Positions 1 to 9,603 of a DNA stretch of 64,000 nucleotides are shown here, one piece after another. Numbering within the stretch: the stretch's first letter is position 1; every line of letters begins with the position of its first letter. The position numbers and the translations under genes were made by a program. The notes under the pieces are model-generated. The model saw nothing but the letters and a program-made list of their open reading frames with translations, ran no database searches and was not told the DNA's origin. Source of the stretch: Halalkalibacter akibai JCM 9157 (GTDB lineage Bacteria > Bacillota > Bacilli > Bacillales > Bacillaceae_D); contig NZ_BAUV01000006.1 in assembly GCF_000513135.1 (NCBI RefSeq), forward strand, positions 62,001 to 126,000. Reading direction: 5' to 3'.

Positions 1-430
1 TAAAACGACCAATTGCTTCTCTAAATATAATTTGATTCCACGTTAATTCCTGTTCACTTAATGATATCACAGTTAAACCAAGTACCATTTTCCCTACCGT
101 TTGACCATATTGCTTCGTCATGATTGCAAAGTACAGGAAGAAAATCAATGCACCGAAGATGGTTTCCACAGTAAATGGTCCGAGTGAAACACCACTTAAA
201 TTCATATAACGAATAATCGGGTTAACGAACAACAACTGAATAGAAAATACCGTAATTAAGTCTAATAAAAAAGCCCATAACCTCACCCAAAATCCTGCAT
301 ATTGATAAATCGGAGGAGAGATTTCTTCACTTTTTTGCGATTGTCTTAATATGTTTTCTCGATTAGGTTTCAGCCGATGTCTTAGTCGGTTGTTAACCAC
401 TCTCTTACGCTGCTCCGCTAGTTGATTCAC
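1..430 (-). CDS. yteJ: YteJ-like RDD-family membrane protein (partial, C-terminus beyond left edge)
   Basis: This is the first ~143 residues of an RDD-family integral membrane protein. The start is GTG at 430-428, preceded by a purine-rich GGGGGGAG site. A charged N-terminus of about 45 residues is followed by a hydrophobic segment with the family's Arg and Asp (FWVRLWAFLLD) and a later YGQTVGKMVLGL motif, both typical of RDD proteins. It begins 11 bases after the sppA stop on the same strand, so the two are very likely co-transcribed, as sppA-yteJ are in B. subtilis. RDD proteins are poorly characterised; some have been linked to ion exchange. The window edge removes the rest. Confidence 0.8.
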   Translation of the reverse strand, partial: MNQLAEQRKRVVNNRLRHRLKPNRENILRQSQKSEEISPPIYQYAGFWVRLWAFLLDLITVFSIQLLFVNPIIRYMNLSGVSLGPFTVETIFGALIFFLYFAIMTKQYGQTVGKMVLGLTVISLSEQELTWNQIIFREAIGRF

Positions 431-441
431 TTGTCTCCCCC

Positions 442-1434
442 CTACTCTTTATAAATATACTTTAATGTCGGCGAGCGATGTGTCGATAAGATTCTCTCAA
501 GACTTGCTAATTCATGATCTGCTCGAAACAGTTGTTGTAGTGACATCGAAAAAAACTGTGGCAACCCAACATGTGCCTCATATTTAATCACATTATAATG
601 CCCAACCTCTGATCTCATCATCGCAATCGTATCATCTAAATTTCCAAGTTCATCTACCAAGTTCAAATCAAACGCTTGTTTACCCGTGTAAATTCGACCG
701 TCAGCGATTCTACGAACCTCAGCTTCAGACATGTTTCTTCCCTCAACAATGATTCGAACAAATTCATCATAAGATTCATCAATAATCGACTGCAAAATTG
801 CTCGATCACCGTCCGTCATTTCTCTTGTTGCTGACATAATATCTTTATATGGTCCACTTTTAATTGTATTAATTTGAACACCGTAATTTTCAGCAAGTTG
901 CGAAACATTGATTGATTCCATAATGACACCAATTGAACCTGTGATCGTCTGAGGGCTTGCCACAATTTTATCGGCTGGCGCTGCGATGTAATAGCCCCCA
1001 GATGCAGCCATGCTTCCCATTGAAACGTAAATAGTTTTGTTATGTTCATTTTTCGCACTTAGAATTTTTTCATAAATTTCTGCACTCTCAACTACTCCAC
1101 CACCAGGGGTATTTACACGCAAGATCATTCCAGCAACGGTCGGATCCTCTGCTGCATGCTCTATTTGCGAAAGAAACATCTGATGCCTATAGCCAGTTGT
1201 TTGAAAAAGCCCACCGTCCCCTGTATCTTGAATCGTACCATTTAACTCTAATACGACAATGGATTGCCCCATTTCTTCTCCTGCATCCATTACTTCTTGT
1301 GTCCATTGATGTCCAGAACTATCTAGAAATGAATTAGCATTTGAAAACATCATTGTTGTCGCTGCATTAAAAATAACTGCTACAAATAAAATCATAGCAA
1401 CTGCAATTAAAGCTAACCAACGTTTTCGACTCAT
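442..1434 (-). CDS. sppA: Signal peptide peptidase SppA
   Basis: This is a membrane-anchored serine protease that degrades cleaved signal peptides. The 330-residue protein has an N-terminal transmembrane anchor (about residues 6-28) and one SppA/S49 domain, the short Gram-positive form. The catalytic dyad is visible: Ser145 in SMAASGGYY and Lys197 in SGPYKDI, each two positions before the B. subtilis pair Ser147/Lys199. The glycine-rich TPGGG turn at about 109-113 is also present. It is followed by yteJ on the same strand and lies divergent from NAD kinase 2, with an 81-100 bp gap that must hold both promoters. No anomaly seen. Confidence 0.95.
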   Translation of the reverse strand: MSRKRWLALIAVAMILFVAVIFNAATTMMFSNANSFLDSSGHQWTQEVMDAGEEMGQSIVVLELNGTIQDTGDGGLFQTTGYRHQMFLSQIEHAAEDPTVAGMILRVNTPGGGVVESAEIYEKILSAKNEHNKTIYVSMGSMAASGGYYIAAPADKIVASPQTITGSIGVIMESINVSQLAENYGVQINTIKSGPYKDIMSATREMTDGDRAILQSIIDESYDEFVRIIVEGRNMSEAEVRRIADGRIYTGKQAFDLNLVDELGNLDDTIAMMRSEVGHYNVIKYEAHVGLPQFFSMSLQQLFRADHELASLERILSTHRSPTLKYIYKE

Positions 1435-1533
1435 ATCTCACCCTCCAATATTTTTCTGGTTCTTTTTCCCAATCAATGGTTATGATAACATAGAATACGA
1501 ATTATTGACATTTCCATGAGAGGGTGTACGAAC

Positions 1534-2331
1534 GTGTCAGTTAGAAATCATTTATATTTATCTTATAAAAAGACAGAAGAAATGGAAAAAGTGGTTCAAC
1601 CAATTAGTGAGCTTGCCACGCAGCATGGATTTACCTTAGTCTCTAACCCAGTCGAGGCAAATATCATAGCAAGCATTGGAGGGGATAATGCTTTTTTACA
1701 AGCTACCAGAAAAACAGGTTTTAGAGACGATTGCTTATATGTTGGAATTAGTGTTGATTCTAGTGGGTTTTACACTGACTTTACTATTCAAGAAATAGAA
1801 CAGGTGATTCAAGCCATTAAAAACGAAGAAGTCGAGGTAAGAAGATACCCTATTCTGAAAGTAACCGTTGACCATGAAAAGCCATTTTATTGTTTAAATG
1901 AATGTTCTATACGGTCAAATGTTATCAAGACGTTTGTCATCGACGTTTTTATAGATGAATTACATTTTGAAACCTTTCGTGGCGATGGAATGATCGTTTC
2001 TACACCAACTGGAAGTACAGCTTACAATATGTCTGTGAACGGAGCAGTGGTGGATCCCACTTTGCCTTCACTTCAAGTAAGTGAGATTGCTTCTTTAAAC
2101 AATAATGATTACCGAACTTTAGGGACTTCGTTTTTACTTGGCGCCAATCGCAAGCTTACATTGAAAGTTGTTCAAGATGGAAATGATCATCCTATTATTG
2201 GAGTAGATAATGAAGCGTTGAGCATCCGGCATGCTAAGGAGATTAAGATGGAGTTAGCCGAGAGGCATATTAAAGTATTAAAACTTAAACATAATTCGTT
2301 CTGGGAAAGAGTACAACGGAAATTTTTATAG
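1534..2331 (+). CDS. nadF2: NAD kinase 2 (PpnKB/YtdI type)
   Basis: This enzyme phosphorylates NAD to NADP. The protein is about 265 residues and closely follows B. subtilis YtdI. Recognisable blocks are IIASIGGD near residue 45-52, a CLNE segment, and the family signature STPTGSTAYN followed by VNGAVVDP. An in-frame ATG lies at 1516, but the GTG at 1534 is preferred because AGAGGG sits the right distance upstream and the protein then matches family length. One oddity: the usual GGDG(T) of the ATP-binding loop reads GGDNA here. It is divergent from sppA, and no clear terminator follows before the repeat region. Confidence 0.9.
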   Translation: MSVRNHLYLSYKKTEEMEKVVQPISELATQHGFTLVSNPVEANIIASIGGDNAFLQATRKTGFRDDCLYVGISVDSSGFYTDFTIQEIEQVIQAIKNEEVEVRRYPILKVTVDHEKPFYCLNECSIRSNVIKTFVIDVFIDELHFETFRGDGMIVSTPTGSTAYNMSVNGAVVDPTLPSLQVSEIASLNNNDYRTLGTSFLLGANRKLTLKVVQDGNDHPIIGVDNEALSIRHAKEIKMELAERHIKVLKLKHNSFWERVQRKFL

Positions 2332-2428
2332 GGTTGACGAATGAAGGAATTACTTTGAAGACAGCCAAACATAGCAGTATCCCTCAATTATTCGAGACTG
2401 TTTTCAGATAACTTTGTTTGTTACTGAC

Positions 2429-2696
2429 GGCTCCGTTCCATTGCGCTTCAGATACTTGCCTTTCCCTCTCTTTAAGCCAATAAAAATTCTTGAAAGTTTA
2501 CTCAAGGAAGTAGCAATGGCTCCACACGTTGCGCGCCTGCTATGAGAAACCCCACTCATAGCAAGCTTTAAAAGAACAGCAACGGGTTACGCTCATTGCT
2601 TAAGAGGCCAGCTAAAAAAGGGAAAACCACCCTTTTTCAGTGGCCTCCCTCTCTTTCCCGCAGGAGTCAAGTACCTTCCACTTCATTCCACTATTC
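2429..2696. repeat. Family A repeat copy A1, interrupted by a family B element
   Basis: The left arm (GTTCCATTGCGCTTCAG at about 2434) and right arm (CGCAGGAGTCAAGTACC at about 2660) match the two ends of the dispersed family A palindrome seen six more times in this window. The two halves are separated by a family B element. With that insert removed, A1 is a core-only copy lacking the middle segment. It fills most of the convergent gap 2332-2721 between nadF2 and the ytcJ-like gene; no reading frame in this stretch looks coding. Confidence 0.75.
2474..2656. mobile_element. Family B two-hairpin element B1 with 11-bp direct repeat at its borders
   Basis: The element runs from 2474 to the second copy of TCCCTCTCTTT (2646-2656); the first copy lies at 2463-2473. 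Inside are the GCAATGGCTCC border, an inner stem TGCTATGAG/CTCATAGCA, a CATTGC closing arm, and a second hairpin with core CTAAAAAAGGG/CCCTTTTTCAG. The layout matches the copies near 24.9, 30.9 and 62.1 kb although the stem sequences differ. The duplicated target inside a family A repeat is the signature of insertion. No transposase is encoded. Confidence 0.7.
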
Positions 2697-2721
2697 CTGA
2701 GAATGTGTATATAAAAAAGAG

Positions 2722-4318
2722 CTATCTAACAACATTACGTTGAAACATAATCGAGTTATCTACTATTGTCATTTCGACATTTGTTTGAGGGATTTCGTCT
2801 GGTTCGATTGCAAATAGATTACGGTCTAGTACCGTGAAGTCTGCGAGAAATCCTTTGGAAATTAAACCTCTTTCAAGCTCTTTTTCGATTGCATAAGCGC
2901 TTCCTGTTGTAAATAATTGAACTGCTTCAAATACAGTTAATTTTTCTTCTGGTTGATACTCCTCTATTCCTCCTTGCCTTTTTCTTGTTACGGCAGCGTG
3001 AATGCCTAATAATGGATCTGCAGGCTCAATTGGTGCGTCTGACCCACCTGCACAATGTAAACCAGCTTTCAGTAACGTTTTCCAGGCAAAAGAATATTCA
3101 AGTCTGTCTAGGCCAATCCTTTCGATTACCCATGGAAAGTCTGAAGCAACAAAGCGGGGTTGGATATCCAGAATGACTGGAAGTTGTTTCATTCTGTTTA
3201 TTAAATCCAGGTTGGCTACTTGAACATGGATCAACCGGTCTCTACCTGATGAAAGAGGATAACGTTCTAACGCTGTTAAAGCCATTTCAAGTGCTCCATC
3301 TCCTATTACATGAATAGCGACAGGCCTGTTTTTTAATCGCGCCTGTTTCACCAACTCGAAAAGACCTTCCTCCGTATGAATAGCAACTCCTGATGTCGAA
3401 GGGTCATCAGTGTACGGTTGAGTTAAAAACGCGGTTCTCCCACCTAATGCACCATCAGCAAAAATTTTAACTGCTCCGAGCTCAATAAATGAGGATATCT
3501 CACCTTTTTCATACCCTTCTTGCTCCATTTCAGCTATCGCTTCATGGTGAACGAGTAAGTGTGCTCGAAACTTTCTTGTCTTACCATCCACAACCTTTTT
3601 AAATTGATCAAACGTTTGTTTAAATCCACCATAATAGTGTAAATCCTCTGTATGTCCACCTACTAAACCCAATTTATAAAGGTCATCAATCGCAACTTGA
3701 AGAGCTGTTTCTACATATTCATCCGAAACTTTAGGCATCACTTCTTTTACAAGCTCTGTTGCCGTATCCAATAAAAAACCAGTCGGTTCTCCGTTAGCAT
3801 CTCGAACGATAACGCCTCCCTCTGGATCCATTGTCTGTTTCGTAATACCTGCAAGTTGTAATGCACAACTATTGACAAGTGCAGCATGACGACAGATTCT
3901 CGATAAAAACATAGGCTTGTCAGGTGAAATTTCATCTAATTCTATTTTGTGAAAATTTTCGATCAGGGAAATTATTCTCGTTCCAACCTTCTCCTATAAG
4001 CCATTGCTGATTTGCTTGTTTTGTGTATGAATGTTTTAAATGCACTTTCATTTCTTCTGCAGAGTACATATTAGATAAATCAAGTCTTATTAATTTTTCC
4101 CCATGTCCGATTATATGTAAATGACTATCGACAAACCCTGGATAAATATATAAACCTTCTACATCTCTCCTTTCTTCAATAGTCGAATTATACTTTTTTT
4201 CTAGCGTTTCTGTTTTTCCAATATCTTGTATTCTTCCATCTTTTACATAGACAGCTTCTACAGATTCATTCTCATGTTCCATCGTGAAAAAAGTTCCATT
4301 AAACCAAAGTGTTCCCAT
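2722..4318 (-). pseudogene. ytcJ: YtcJ-like amidohydrolase, frameshifted near 3952-3959
   Basis: This is an amidohydrolase-3 family protein (metal-dependent, TIM-barrel) like B. subtilis YtcJ. The substrate is unknown. It starts at ATG 4318 behind an AGGAGG site. The N-terminal part carries the metal-binding DSHLH motif. The frame then breaks just after NNFPDRK and resumes in another frame with FHKIELDEISPDKP, running to a stop at 2722. The region 4318-2722 is 1597 bases; removing one T from the AAAATTTT tract gives a 531-residue protein, the family length. The C-terminal part keeps the GSDAPIEPADP block. It may be a real mutation or a homopolymer sequencing error. Confidence 0.8.
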
Positions 4319-4390
4319 ACAATTTCCTCCTGATCTTACTTTGTATACCTTATTTTATCGTGCCAGATTCATCATGAAGATGCAAATATC

Positions 4391-4424
4391 AAAAAAAGAA
4401 GAGTGACATAAAGTCACTCTTCTT
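4391..4424 (-). terminator. Rho-independent terminator of the SASP gene
   Basis: An 11-bp stem AGAAGAGTGAC/GTCACTCTTCT with a 5-base loop is followed, on the minus strand, by seven T residues. It lies 17 bp beyond the SASP stop codon. Confidence 0.85.
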
Positions 4425-4440
4425 ACAGCCATATATGAAA

Positions 4441-4650
4441 TTATTGTTGTTGGAAACCACCCATTTGTTGTTCAGCCATTTGTACTAGACGCTTTGTGAT
4501 CTCACCACCAACAGAACCGTTAGCACGAGAAGTAGCATCAGCACCAAGTTGAACACCAAATTCAGAAGCGATCTCATACTTCATTTGGTCTAAAGCTTGT
4601 TGTACACCAGGTACAAGAAGTTGATTTGAGCTGTTGTTGTTGCTTGCCAT
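4441..4650 (-). CDS. sspA: Alpha/beta-type small acid-soluble spore protein
   Basis: This DNA-binding protein coats and protects spore DNA. It has 69 residues from the ATG at 4650, which has an AAGGAGGTG ribosome site; an upstream in-frame GTG is inside that site and is not the start. The family blocks are all present: LLVPG, the germination-protease region [29 protein letters not shown] and a Gln-rich tail. It is monocistronic, with a sigma-G promoter upstream and a strong terminator downstream. The assignment to the sspA-sspD family is certain; the exact paralogue is chosen from its position next to thiI. Confidence 0.95.
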   Translation of the reverse strand: MASNNNSSNQLLVPGVQQALDQMKYEIASEFGVQLGADATSRANGSVGGEITKRLVQMAEQQMGGFQQQ

Positions 4651-4674
4651 GTTAATCACCTCCTTCTGTACTCA

Positions 4675-4704
4675 TAGAATGAGTTTTTGGAGAGAAAAAC
4701 ATGC
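4675..4704 (-). promoter_or_regulatory. Sigma-G (forespore) promoter of the SASP gene
   Basis: On the minus strand a GCATG -35 element, an 18-bp spacer and a CATTCTA -10 element match the sigma-G consensus. It lies about 25 bp before the SASP start codon. Confidence 0.8.
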
Positions 4705-4778
4705 AATTAATTTAATGGTAAATGTTGAGAATCCTAGTTTTAGCTTTCACAGCGCTGTTAAAAGCACCTAAGAAATAA

Positions 4779-5981
4779 TTAAAAAAGATCCTCAACTTCT
4801 TGTTTTACTCGAGTAGTATTTGTTAAAACCATCTTTTCCGTTCTTGCTACAGCATCATCTATATATTTATCCATCTCAATGAACTGTTCAAATTTATTCG
4901 CTTGTTCACGTTTAGGTCTCGTTTTTGAATCAGGTGGAAGAAAGATCGTACAGCAATCTTCAAAAGGCAAAATGGATGTCTCATATGTGCCAATTTTTTG
5001 AGCAATACTTATCACTTCTAGCTTGTCCATTGTAACTAACGGACGAATGATAGGCAAATTTGTTACCTCATTAATTGTGTTCATACTATGCAACGTTTGA
5101 CTTGCTACTTGACCAAGACTTTCCCCAGTCCCTAACGCTAAGATTCCACGATCTGTAGCAATTTTCTCACTAATACGGAGCATCATTCTTCTCATAATTG
5201 TCATCTGCATATTACTTGGAATCTCAGAGTGAATATGCTTTTGCAAGTCAGTAAATGGTACTAAATGCAAGACAACACTATTACCAAATTTCACAAGTGA
5301 CTGAGCTAAATCAATCACTTTTTGCTTAGCTCTTTCATTTGTATAAGGAGGGCTGTGAAAATGAACAGCCTCTATTTTAGCACCGCGTTTTAATGTTAGA
5401 TAACCAGCAACAGGGCTGTCAATTCCTCCAGAAAGTAACATCATGACTTTTCCACTCGTACCTACCGGAAGACCGCCAGCTCCTTTATAAGAGGCGGACG
5501 TAATATAGGTTGCCGTCTCACGAACTTCTACATGAATATTAAGATCAGGATTATGAACATCAACTGATATACCTGATGTATTAGCAAGTACATATCCACC
5601 AATTTCTCTATTTAGTTCCATCGTATCAAGCGGAAAAGGTTTATAAGCTCTTTTTGCAGTTATTTTAAATGTGTTTACATTTTCATTCTCTTTCAGTACA
5701 GTCAAAGCACCGTGTTTCATTGAATCAATATCATTATTAACTTTAAAAGCTAAACTAAACGAATGAATACCAAAAATATGTTGTAATTTTTCTACGACTG
5801 GTTCATGGTCTTCCCCATTCAATTCAATCAAAATTCGGCCAAACGTACGGCTTAGTTTTAAATTAGCTAAAGGTTTCAAGCTCATTTTAATGTTTTCAAG
5901 TAAGTGTTTTTCAAAGACCGAACGATTTTTTCCTTTAAGGGCTAACTCCCCGAATCTTACTAATATATGATCATAGATCAT
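4779..5981 (-). CDS. thiI: tRNA 4-thiouridine synthase ThiI
   Basis: ThiI adenylates U8 of tRNA and transfers sulfur to give 4-thiouridine; in some species it also serves thiamine synthesis. The protein is 400 residues, the short form without the C-terminal rhodanese domain, as in B. subtilis. An N-terminal ferredoxin-like/THUMP region (about 60-165) precedes the PP-loop motif SGGIDS at 184-189. The start ATG overlaps the stop of the upstream cysteine desulfurase by 4 bases (ATGA), indicating translational coupling of sulfur donor and acceptor. About 130 bp separates its stop from the SASP start. Confidence 0.95.
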   Translation of the reverse strand: MIYDHILVRFGELALKGKNRSVFEKHLLENIKMSLKPLANLKLSRTFGRILIELNGEDHEPVVEKLQHIFGIHSFSLAFKVNNDIDSMKHGALTVLKENENVNTFKITAKRAYKPFPLDTMELNREIGGYVLANTSGISVDVHNPDLNIHVEVRETATYITSASYKGAGGLPVGTSGKVMMLLSGGIDSPVAGYLTLKRGAKIEAVHFHSPPYTNERAKQKVIDLAQSLVKFGNSVVLHLVPFTDLQKHIHSEIPSNMQMTIMRRMMLRISEKIATDRGILALGTGESLGQVASQTLHSMNTINEVTNLPIIRPLVTMDKLEVISIAQKIGTYETSILPFEDCCTIFLPPDSKTRPKREQANKFEQFIEMDKYIDDAVARTEKMVLTNTTRVKQEVEDLF

Positions 5982-7120
5982 GTATAAACGACCTCCAATA
6001 ATTCTGGAATTATTATTTTAAGTTCATCAATTACCTGGTTAATTTCTTCTAATGTTGTATCAAATGAAAAACTAACTCGAATACCTGAACTTGCTCGATC
6101 TAAGTCCAACCCTAGAGCAGTTAAAACACGACTTGGCTCAGATAACTTTGACGAACAAGCAGATTTTGTTGATACATAAATACCCTTTGCCGATAAAGAT
6201 TGCACAATCACTTCGGGTTTCGTCCCAGGGATCGAAAAGTTAACAATATGGGGAGCAACAAATTTATCTGGTGAATTTATCATTACACCTTCTATGGCTT
6301 GTATCTTTGTGACAAAGGTATTTTTTAATTGCGTAAGTTCACGTTGTTTCTGTTTGTTTGCTTTGACCATTCTCAGTGCTTTGGCCATTGCAACAATCCC
6401 AGCTACATGTTCTGTTCCAGCACGTAAACCAGATTCTTGGACCCCACCTTGAAAGAGAGATTGAACCTGGATGCCTTCTCTTACAAATAAAAATCCGCTA
6501 CCTTTCATTCCGTGGAATTTATGAGCAGAACAAGTGAGAAGATCAATTCTAGATTTTCTAATATTTAAATCCACCTTTGAAATCCCTTGCACATGATCAA
6601 CATGAAAATAGATTTGTGGATAGTTTTCTAACATTTCTCCAATTTCTTCGATTGGTTGTACTGTTCCAATTTCATTATTTACGTGAATAATAGAAATTAA
6701 TGTTGTCTCTGGTCTTATTTCAGCTTCAATTTGCTCTACACTTACTCTGCCAAATTGATCAACAGGTAAATAAGTGACTTCAAATCCATCTTGTTCAAGT
6801 CTGGAAAAGGCTTCTTCAACAGAGGCATGCTCCACTTGAGTCGTAATAAGATGTTTACCACGCTTTTTTTTGGCATGGGCCACGCCTTTTATTGCAATAT
6901 TATTACCTTCTGTTCCTCCAGAAGTGAATATTATTTCAGATGCCTTTACTCCAAGAAGATCAGCAATACGATTTCTAGACTCAGTAATAAGCCCTTCTGC
7001 TTGCATTCCAAGAGAGTGAAGAGAAGATGGATTTCCAAAATAAGTAGAAGCAACAGTGACATAAGCGTCTACCACTTCTTTATATGGCTTCGTAGTTGCA
7101 CCATTATCTAAGTAGATCAC
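5978..7120 (-). CDS. nifZ: Cysteine desulfurase (IscS/NifS-like, NifZ type) partner of ThiI
   Basis: This PLP enzyme removes sulfur from cysteine as a persulfide; the neighbouring ThiI is its expected acceptor. The start is GTG at 7120, giving [10 protein letters not shown], with GGGGAGG upstream; the longer open frame upstream lacks family similarity. The product is 380 residues. The PLP-binding lysine is in SAHKFHG and the catalytic cysteine in the TKSACSS loop near residue 325. It overlaps thiI by 4 bases. The braB gene that follows in B. subtilis is absent; a family A repeat occupies part of the upstream gap 7121-7651. Confidence 0.93.
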   Translation of the reverse strand: MIYLDNGATTKPYKEVVDAYVTVASTYFGNPSSLHSLGMQAEGLITESRNRIADLLGVKASEIIFTSGGTEGNNIAIKGVAHAKKKRGKHLITTQVEHASVEEAFSRLEQDGFEVTYLPVDQFGRVSVEQIEAEIRPETTLISIIHVNNEIGTVQPIEEIGEMLENYPQIYFHVDHVQGISKVDLNIRKSRIDLLTCSAHKFHGMKGSGFLFVREGIQVQSLFQGGVQESGLRAGTEHVAGIVAMAKALRMVKANKQKQRELTQLKNTFVTKIQAIEGVMINSPDKFVAPHIVNFSIPGTKPEVIVQSLSAKGIYVSTKSACSSKLSEPSRVLTALGLDLDRASSGIRVSFSFDTTLEEINQVIDELKIIIPELLEVVYT

Positions 7121-7252
7121 CTTAATTCCTCCCCATTTCGTACTGTTTGCATTCATATATGTTAGCATAGATTCCTTAAATAACAAGATGAATCCTGTAC
7201 TTTTCCAGTGATTCACTAGCATAAATTCTTTTAAAAGACCATTTCTCACATT

Positions 7253-7468
7253 TTGTTGTTTTCGTTTGTGGGTTACAACGCTGCCTCTTTATGTTCGTTT
7301 CATTGTGTTCCAGTTACTCGCTTTCCGCGGGAAGGTGCCTAGCCTCCTCGGATACGCCTGTGAGTCTCGCCTTTACCTCCTGCCCTCGCAAGAGTCGAGT
7401 GACCTCCACTCCATTTGACTATGAGAAAAAACAATATTCAAAAACAGAAATACTTACGAAAACGGCCT
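7253..7468. repeat. Family A repeat copy A2 (long form with terminal inverted repeats)
   Basis: Ends are TTGTTGTTTTCG (7253) and the inverse CGAAAACGGCC (7457-7467), which resemble each other as inverted repeats. The core contains TTTCCGCGGGAAGGTGCC and CAAGAGTCGAGTGACC. It lies between iscS and ezrA. The remainder of 7121-7651 holds only the ezrA terminator and no recognisable gene. Confidence 0.7.
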
Positions 7469-7470
7469 TA

Positions 7471-7524
7471 AAAAGAAAAAGGCTATCCCAAAAGATCTGT
7501 ATTTTACGACCTTTGGAATAACCT
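7471..7524 (-). terminator. Probable ezrA terminator
   Basis: A 15-bp hairpin with arms at 7480-7494 and 7510-7524 has three differences between its arms, and all three become G-U pairs in minus-strand RNA. It is followed on that strand by a T-rich run. It lies about 130 bp past the ezrA stop. Confidence 0.6.
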
Positions 7525-7651
7525 CTTCAAAACGAGTGAATTTGTTTTTTTGTAATCTTTTTTGTTTCTCCTTCAGCATGCTTTATTCCATTTAAGCTTT
7601 CATTATTATGACTAGCAAAAGGAGGGGGTAAAGCAATTGCTCTATTTTGTC

Positions 7652-9336
7652 TTACACCGTTGCAAAATCTTTAACGATATCAAGGACATTCGGTTCATAT
7701 TTTTCAATTACACGAACAGCACATTCAATTGCTTCTTCGTATTCAAACTGTCTGAATAATAACTCAGCCTCAAGCAATCCGGTAGCGACATCTTGAGATC
7801 TGCTACGGTAGCGATTACCAAATTGAATAACATTCTCTGCAAGTTCAGCTGTTTCAATCGTTTCAAGAATGTATTGATGGTTTTTCTTAACCATTTCTTC
7901 TGCTTCTGTGACAAGTACATTGATTCTACCTAATTCCAGTGGAATTTGCTCAAGGTAATCCGTTGCGGTCATTAATTTTTCTTCGGCCTCTCCAAGCTGT
8001 TCAATAGCTCTCTCAGGCAAACCAGGAATATTGCTTTTCTTAAGTGCACGATTAATGTCAACCATCGTTCCTTTTAAGCTTAAAAGAGTTTCTTTTGCCT
8101 TTCTTTCATCTTCCCTAAGAGCAAATAGTGTTTCTTTTTCAGCTGAAACAAGACTTTCCATTTTTTCTAGCTCCGTGTACCACTCATCTACCAGTTCACG
8201 GATTGAAGTAAAAGTTTGCTTCTGGTGCTCTGCTAAATCGGAGATAACATATAAATCGTTTTTCAATTCTACAACGTTATCCGAAATTTGTTTTTGAGCT
8301 TCTATTTGCTGCTTAGATACAAAGTAACTTTGCTGTACCTCCAATGTTTCGTTCGATAGTGCTTCAACATTTTCAGCTACAATCACAATTTGTTGATTCA
8401 ACTCTTCAAGCTTGTTTTCAACGTACAACTTTGAATCAACTTCGTAGTCCAATGTGTCATAGAGTTGTTCGATTTGGTTCGACAATTCAGCAAGCTTCTC
8501 TTCTACACCTTCGTATCTTAACTCTGTTAAGTCATTTTTTAATTTTTCTAGTTCCGTTTCCATTTGATCTAATCTAGAATCTAATGAAAAAGTGTGCAAT
8601 TCATAACCTGCTTCTTGCATTTCTTGAATACCTCCACGAATTTCTTTGAATTCGGCTGGTATTTTTGTTTCAACTTGAACTAAAAGCTTTGGATATTGCT
8701 CAACAAGACTGACTAAATCTTCTATTAAAGCATTTGCATCCATCAGGTATTCTCTAGCCTGTAGATAGCTTCCATCTGCCGTTGCTTGTTCAAAGGATTC
8801 TAGAAGCTCGTTCACTTTGTCAAGTCTTTCATCAATTAATGGAAGACTTTTTCCAAGAGAACCTCTTTTCTTCGTTACAGTTGTATAAAGGTCTTTATAA
8901 GCTGCTCGTACTACATCAATTTCCGATTGATTTTGTTCAGCACTTTCAACAAGTTTCGAAACATCTTCTAACAATTGCTTAATTTGTTCCTCAATGCCGT
9001 TTAACCTTTTCTCTGTGACAACCGTTAAGTCCTTTGCTTTTTTAAAACGATTCTTGGCAGCAAGATCCTCAATATCGAAAAGACGTTCTTCAATATCAGG
9101 TAAGATACTCCCAACAATGTCATCCCATTCATTTCTCCACGTTTCAAACTTCTCTTCTGTTTGGCCAGACATATGTAAGTTTTTTACTTTACCAATTTCT
9201 TCAGGTACATCTCGGTTCAAAATTCCATTTTTCCATTCCTCAAGCCGATCGACTTCTTTATATATAGCTTACGCATGACCGAACTAGTAATAATAAAAAT
9301 AGCTACTAGAGCTATTATTGTATAGATCACATACAT
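7652..9336 (-). CDS. ezrA: Septation ring regulator EzrA (frameshift near 9261)
   Basis: EzrA is a membrane-anchored negative regulator of FtsZ ring assembly. Translation from ATG 9336 gives an N-terminal membrane segment (MYVIYTIIALVAIFIITSSV) and MRKLYIK, then leaves frame; the correct frame continues as EVDRLEEWKNGILNRDVPEE and runs 522 more residues of coiled coil to the stop at 7652. The locus is 1685 bases; adding one A to the AAA run at about 9261 gives 561 residues, close to B. subtilis EzrA. A conserved cell-division gene is unlikely to be lost, so a consensus deletion is suspected. Location beside hisJ and refZ matches B. subtilis. Confidence 0.9.
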
Positions 9337-9449
9337 CCTAGAGGACTCCCTTCTTCTTCTGCTCGTTTTATATGGCTATGTCCTTATATTCTAAACGTCT
9401 ATTTTGAGTTTCCTGTTGTTTCGGCAAAAAAAACAAGAATCCTTTAATT

Positions 9450-9478
9450 TTGACAAAATCGTTTAAGATTTTTACGTT
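9450..9478 (+). promoter_or_regulatory. Possible sigma-A promoter of hisJ
   Basis: TTGACA at 9450-9455, a 17-bp spacer and TACGTT at 9473-9478. The -35 is perfect and the -10 is weak; it lies about 125 bp before the hisJ start. Confidence 0.35.
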
Positions 9479-9603
9479 TTCAATAAATAATATGATACCA
9501 TGAAAATGCTAGTTTGTATGGATTTTTTTCGGCCTTTTCATATTAATGTAAAAAGATTTATTTAAGAGATTTTCCATCTTATTTAGAGAAGGAGAGAATG
9601 TTT

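Noticed and set aside
5978-7249. Longer cysteine desulfurase from an upstream ATG
   Set aside because: The extra 43 residues have no family likeness, while GTG 7120 has a strong ribosome site and gives the normal N-terminus.
8031-9278. Several plus-strand frames opposite ezrA
   Set aside because: They are shadows of the ezrA coiled-coil codons, without start signals or domain likeness.
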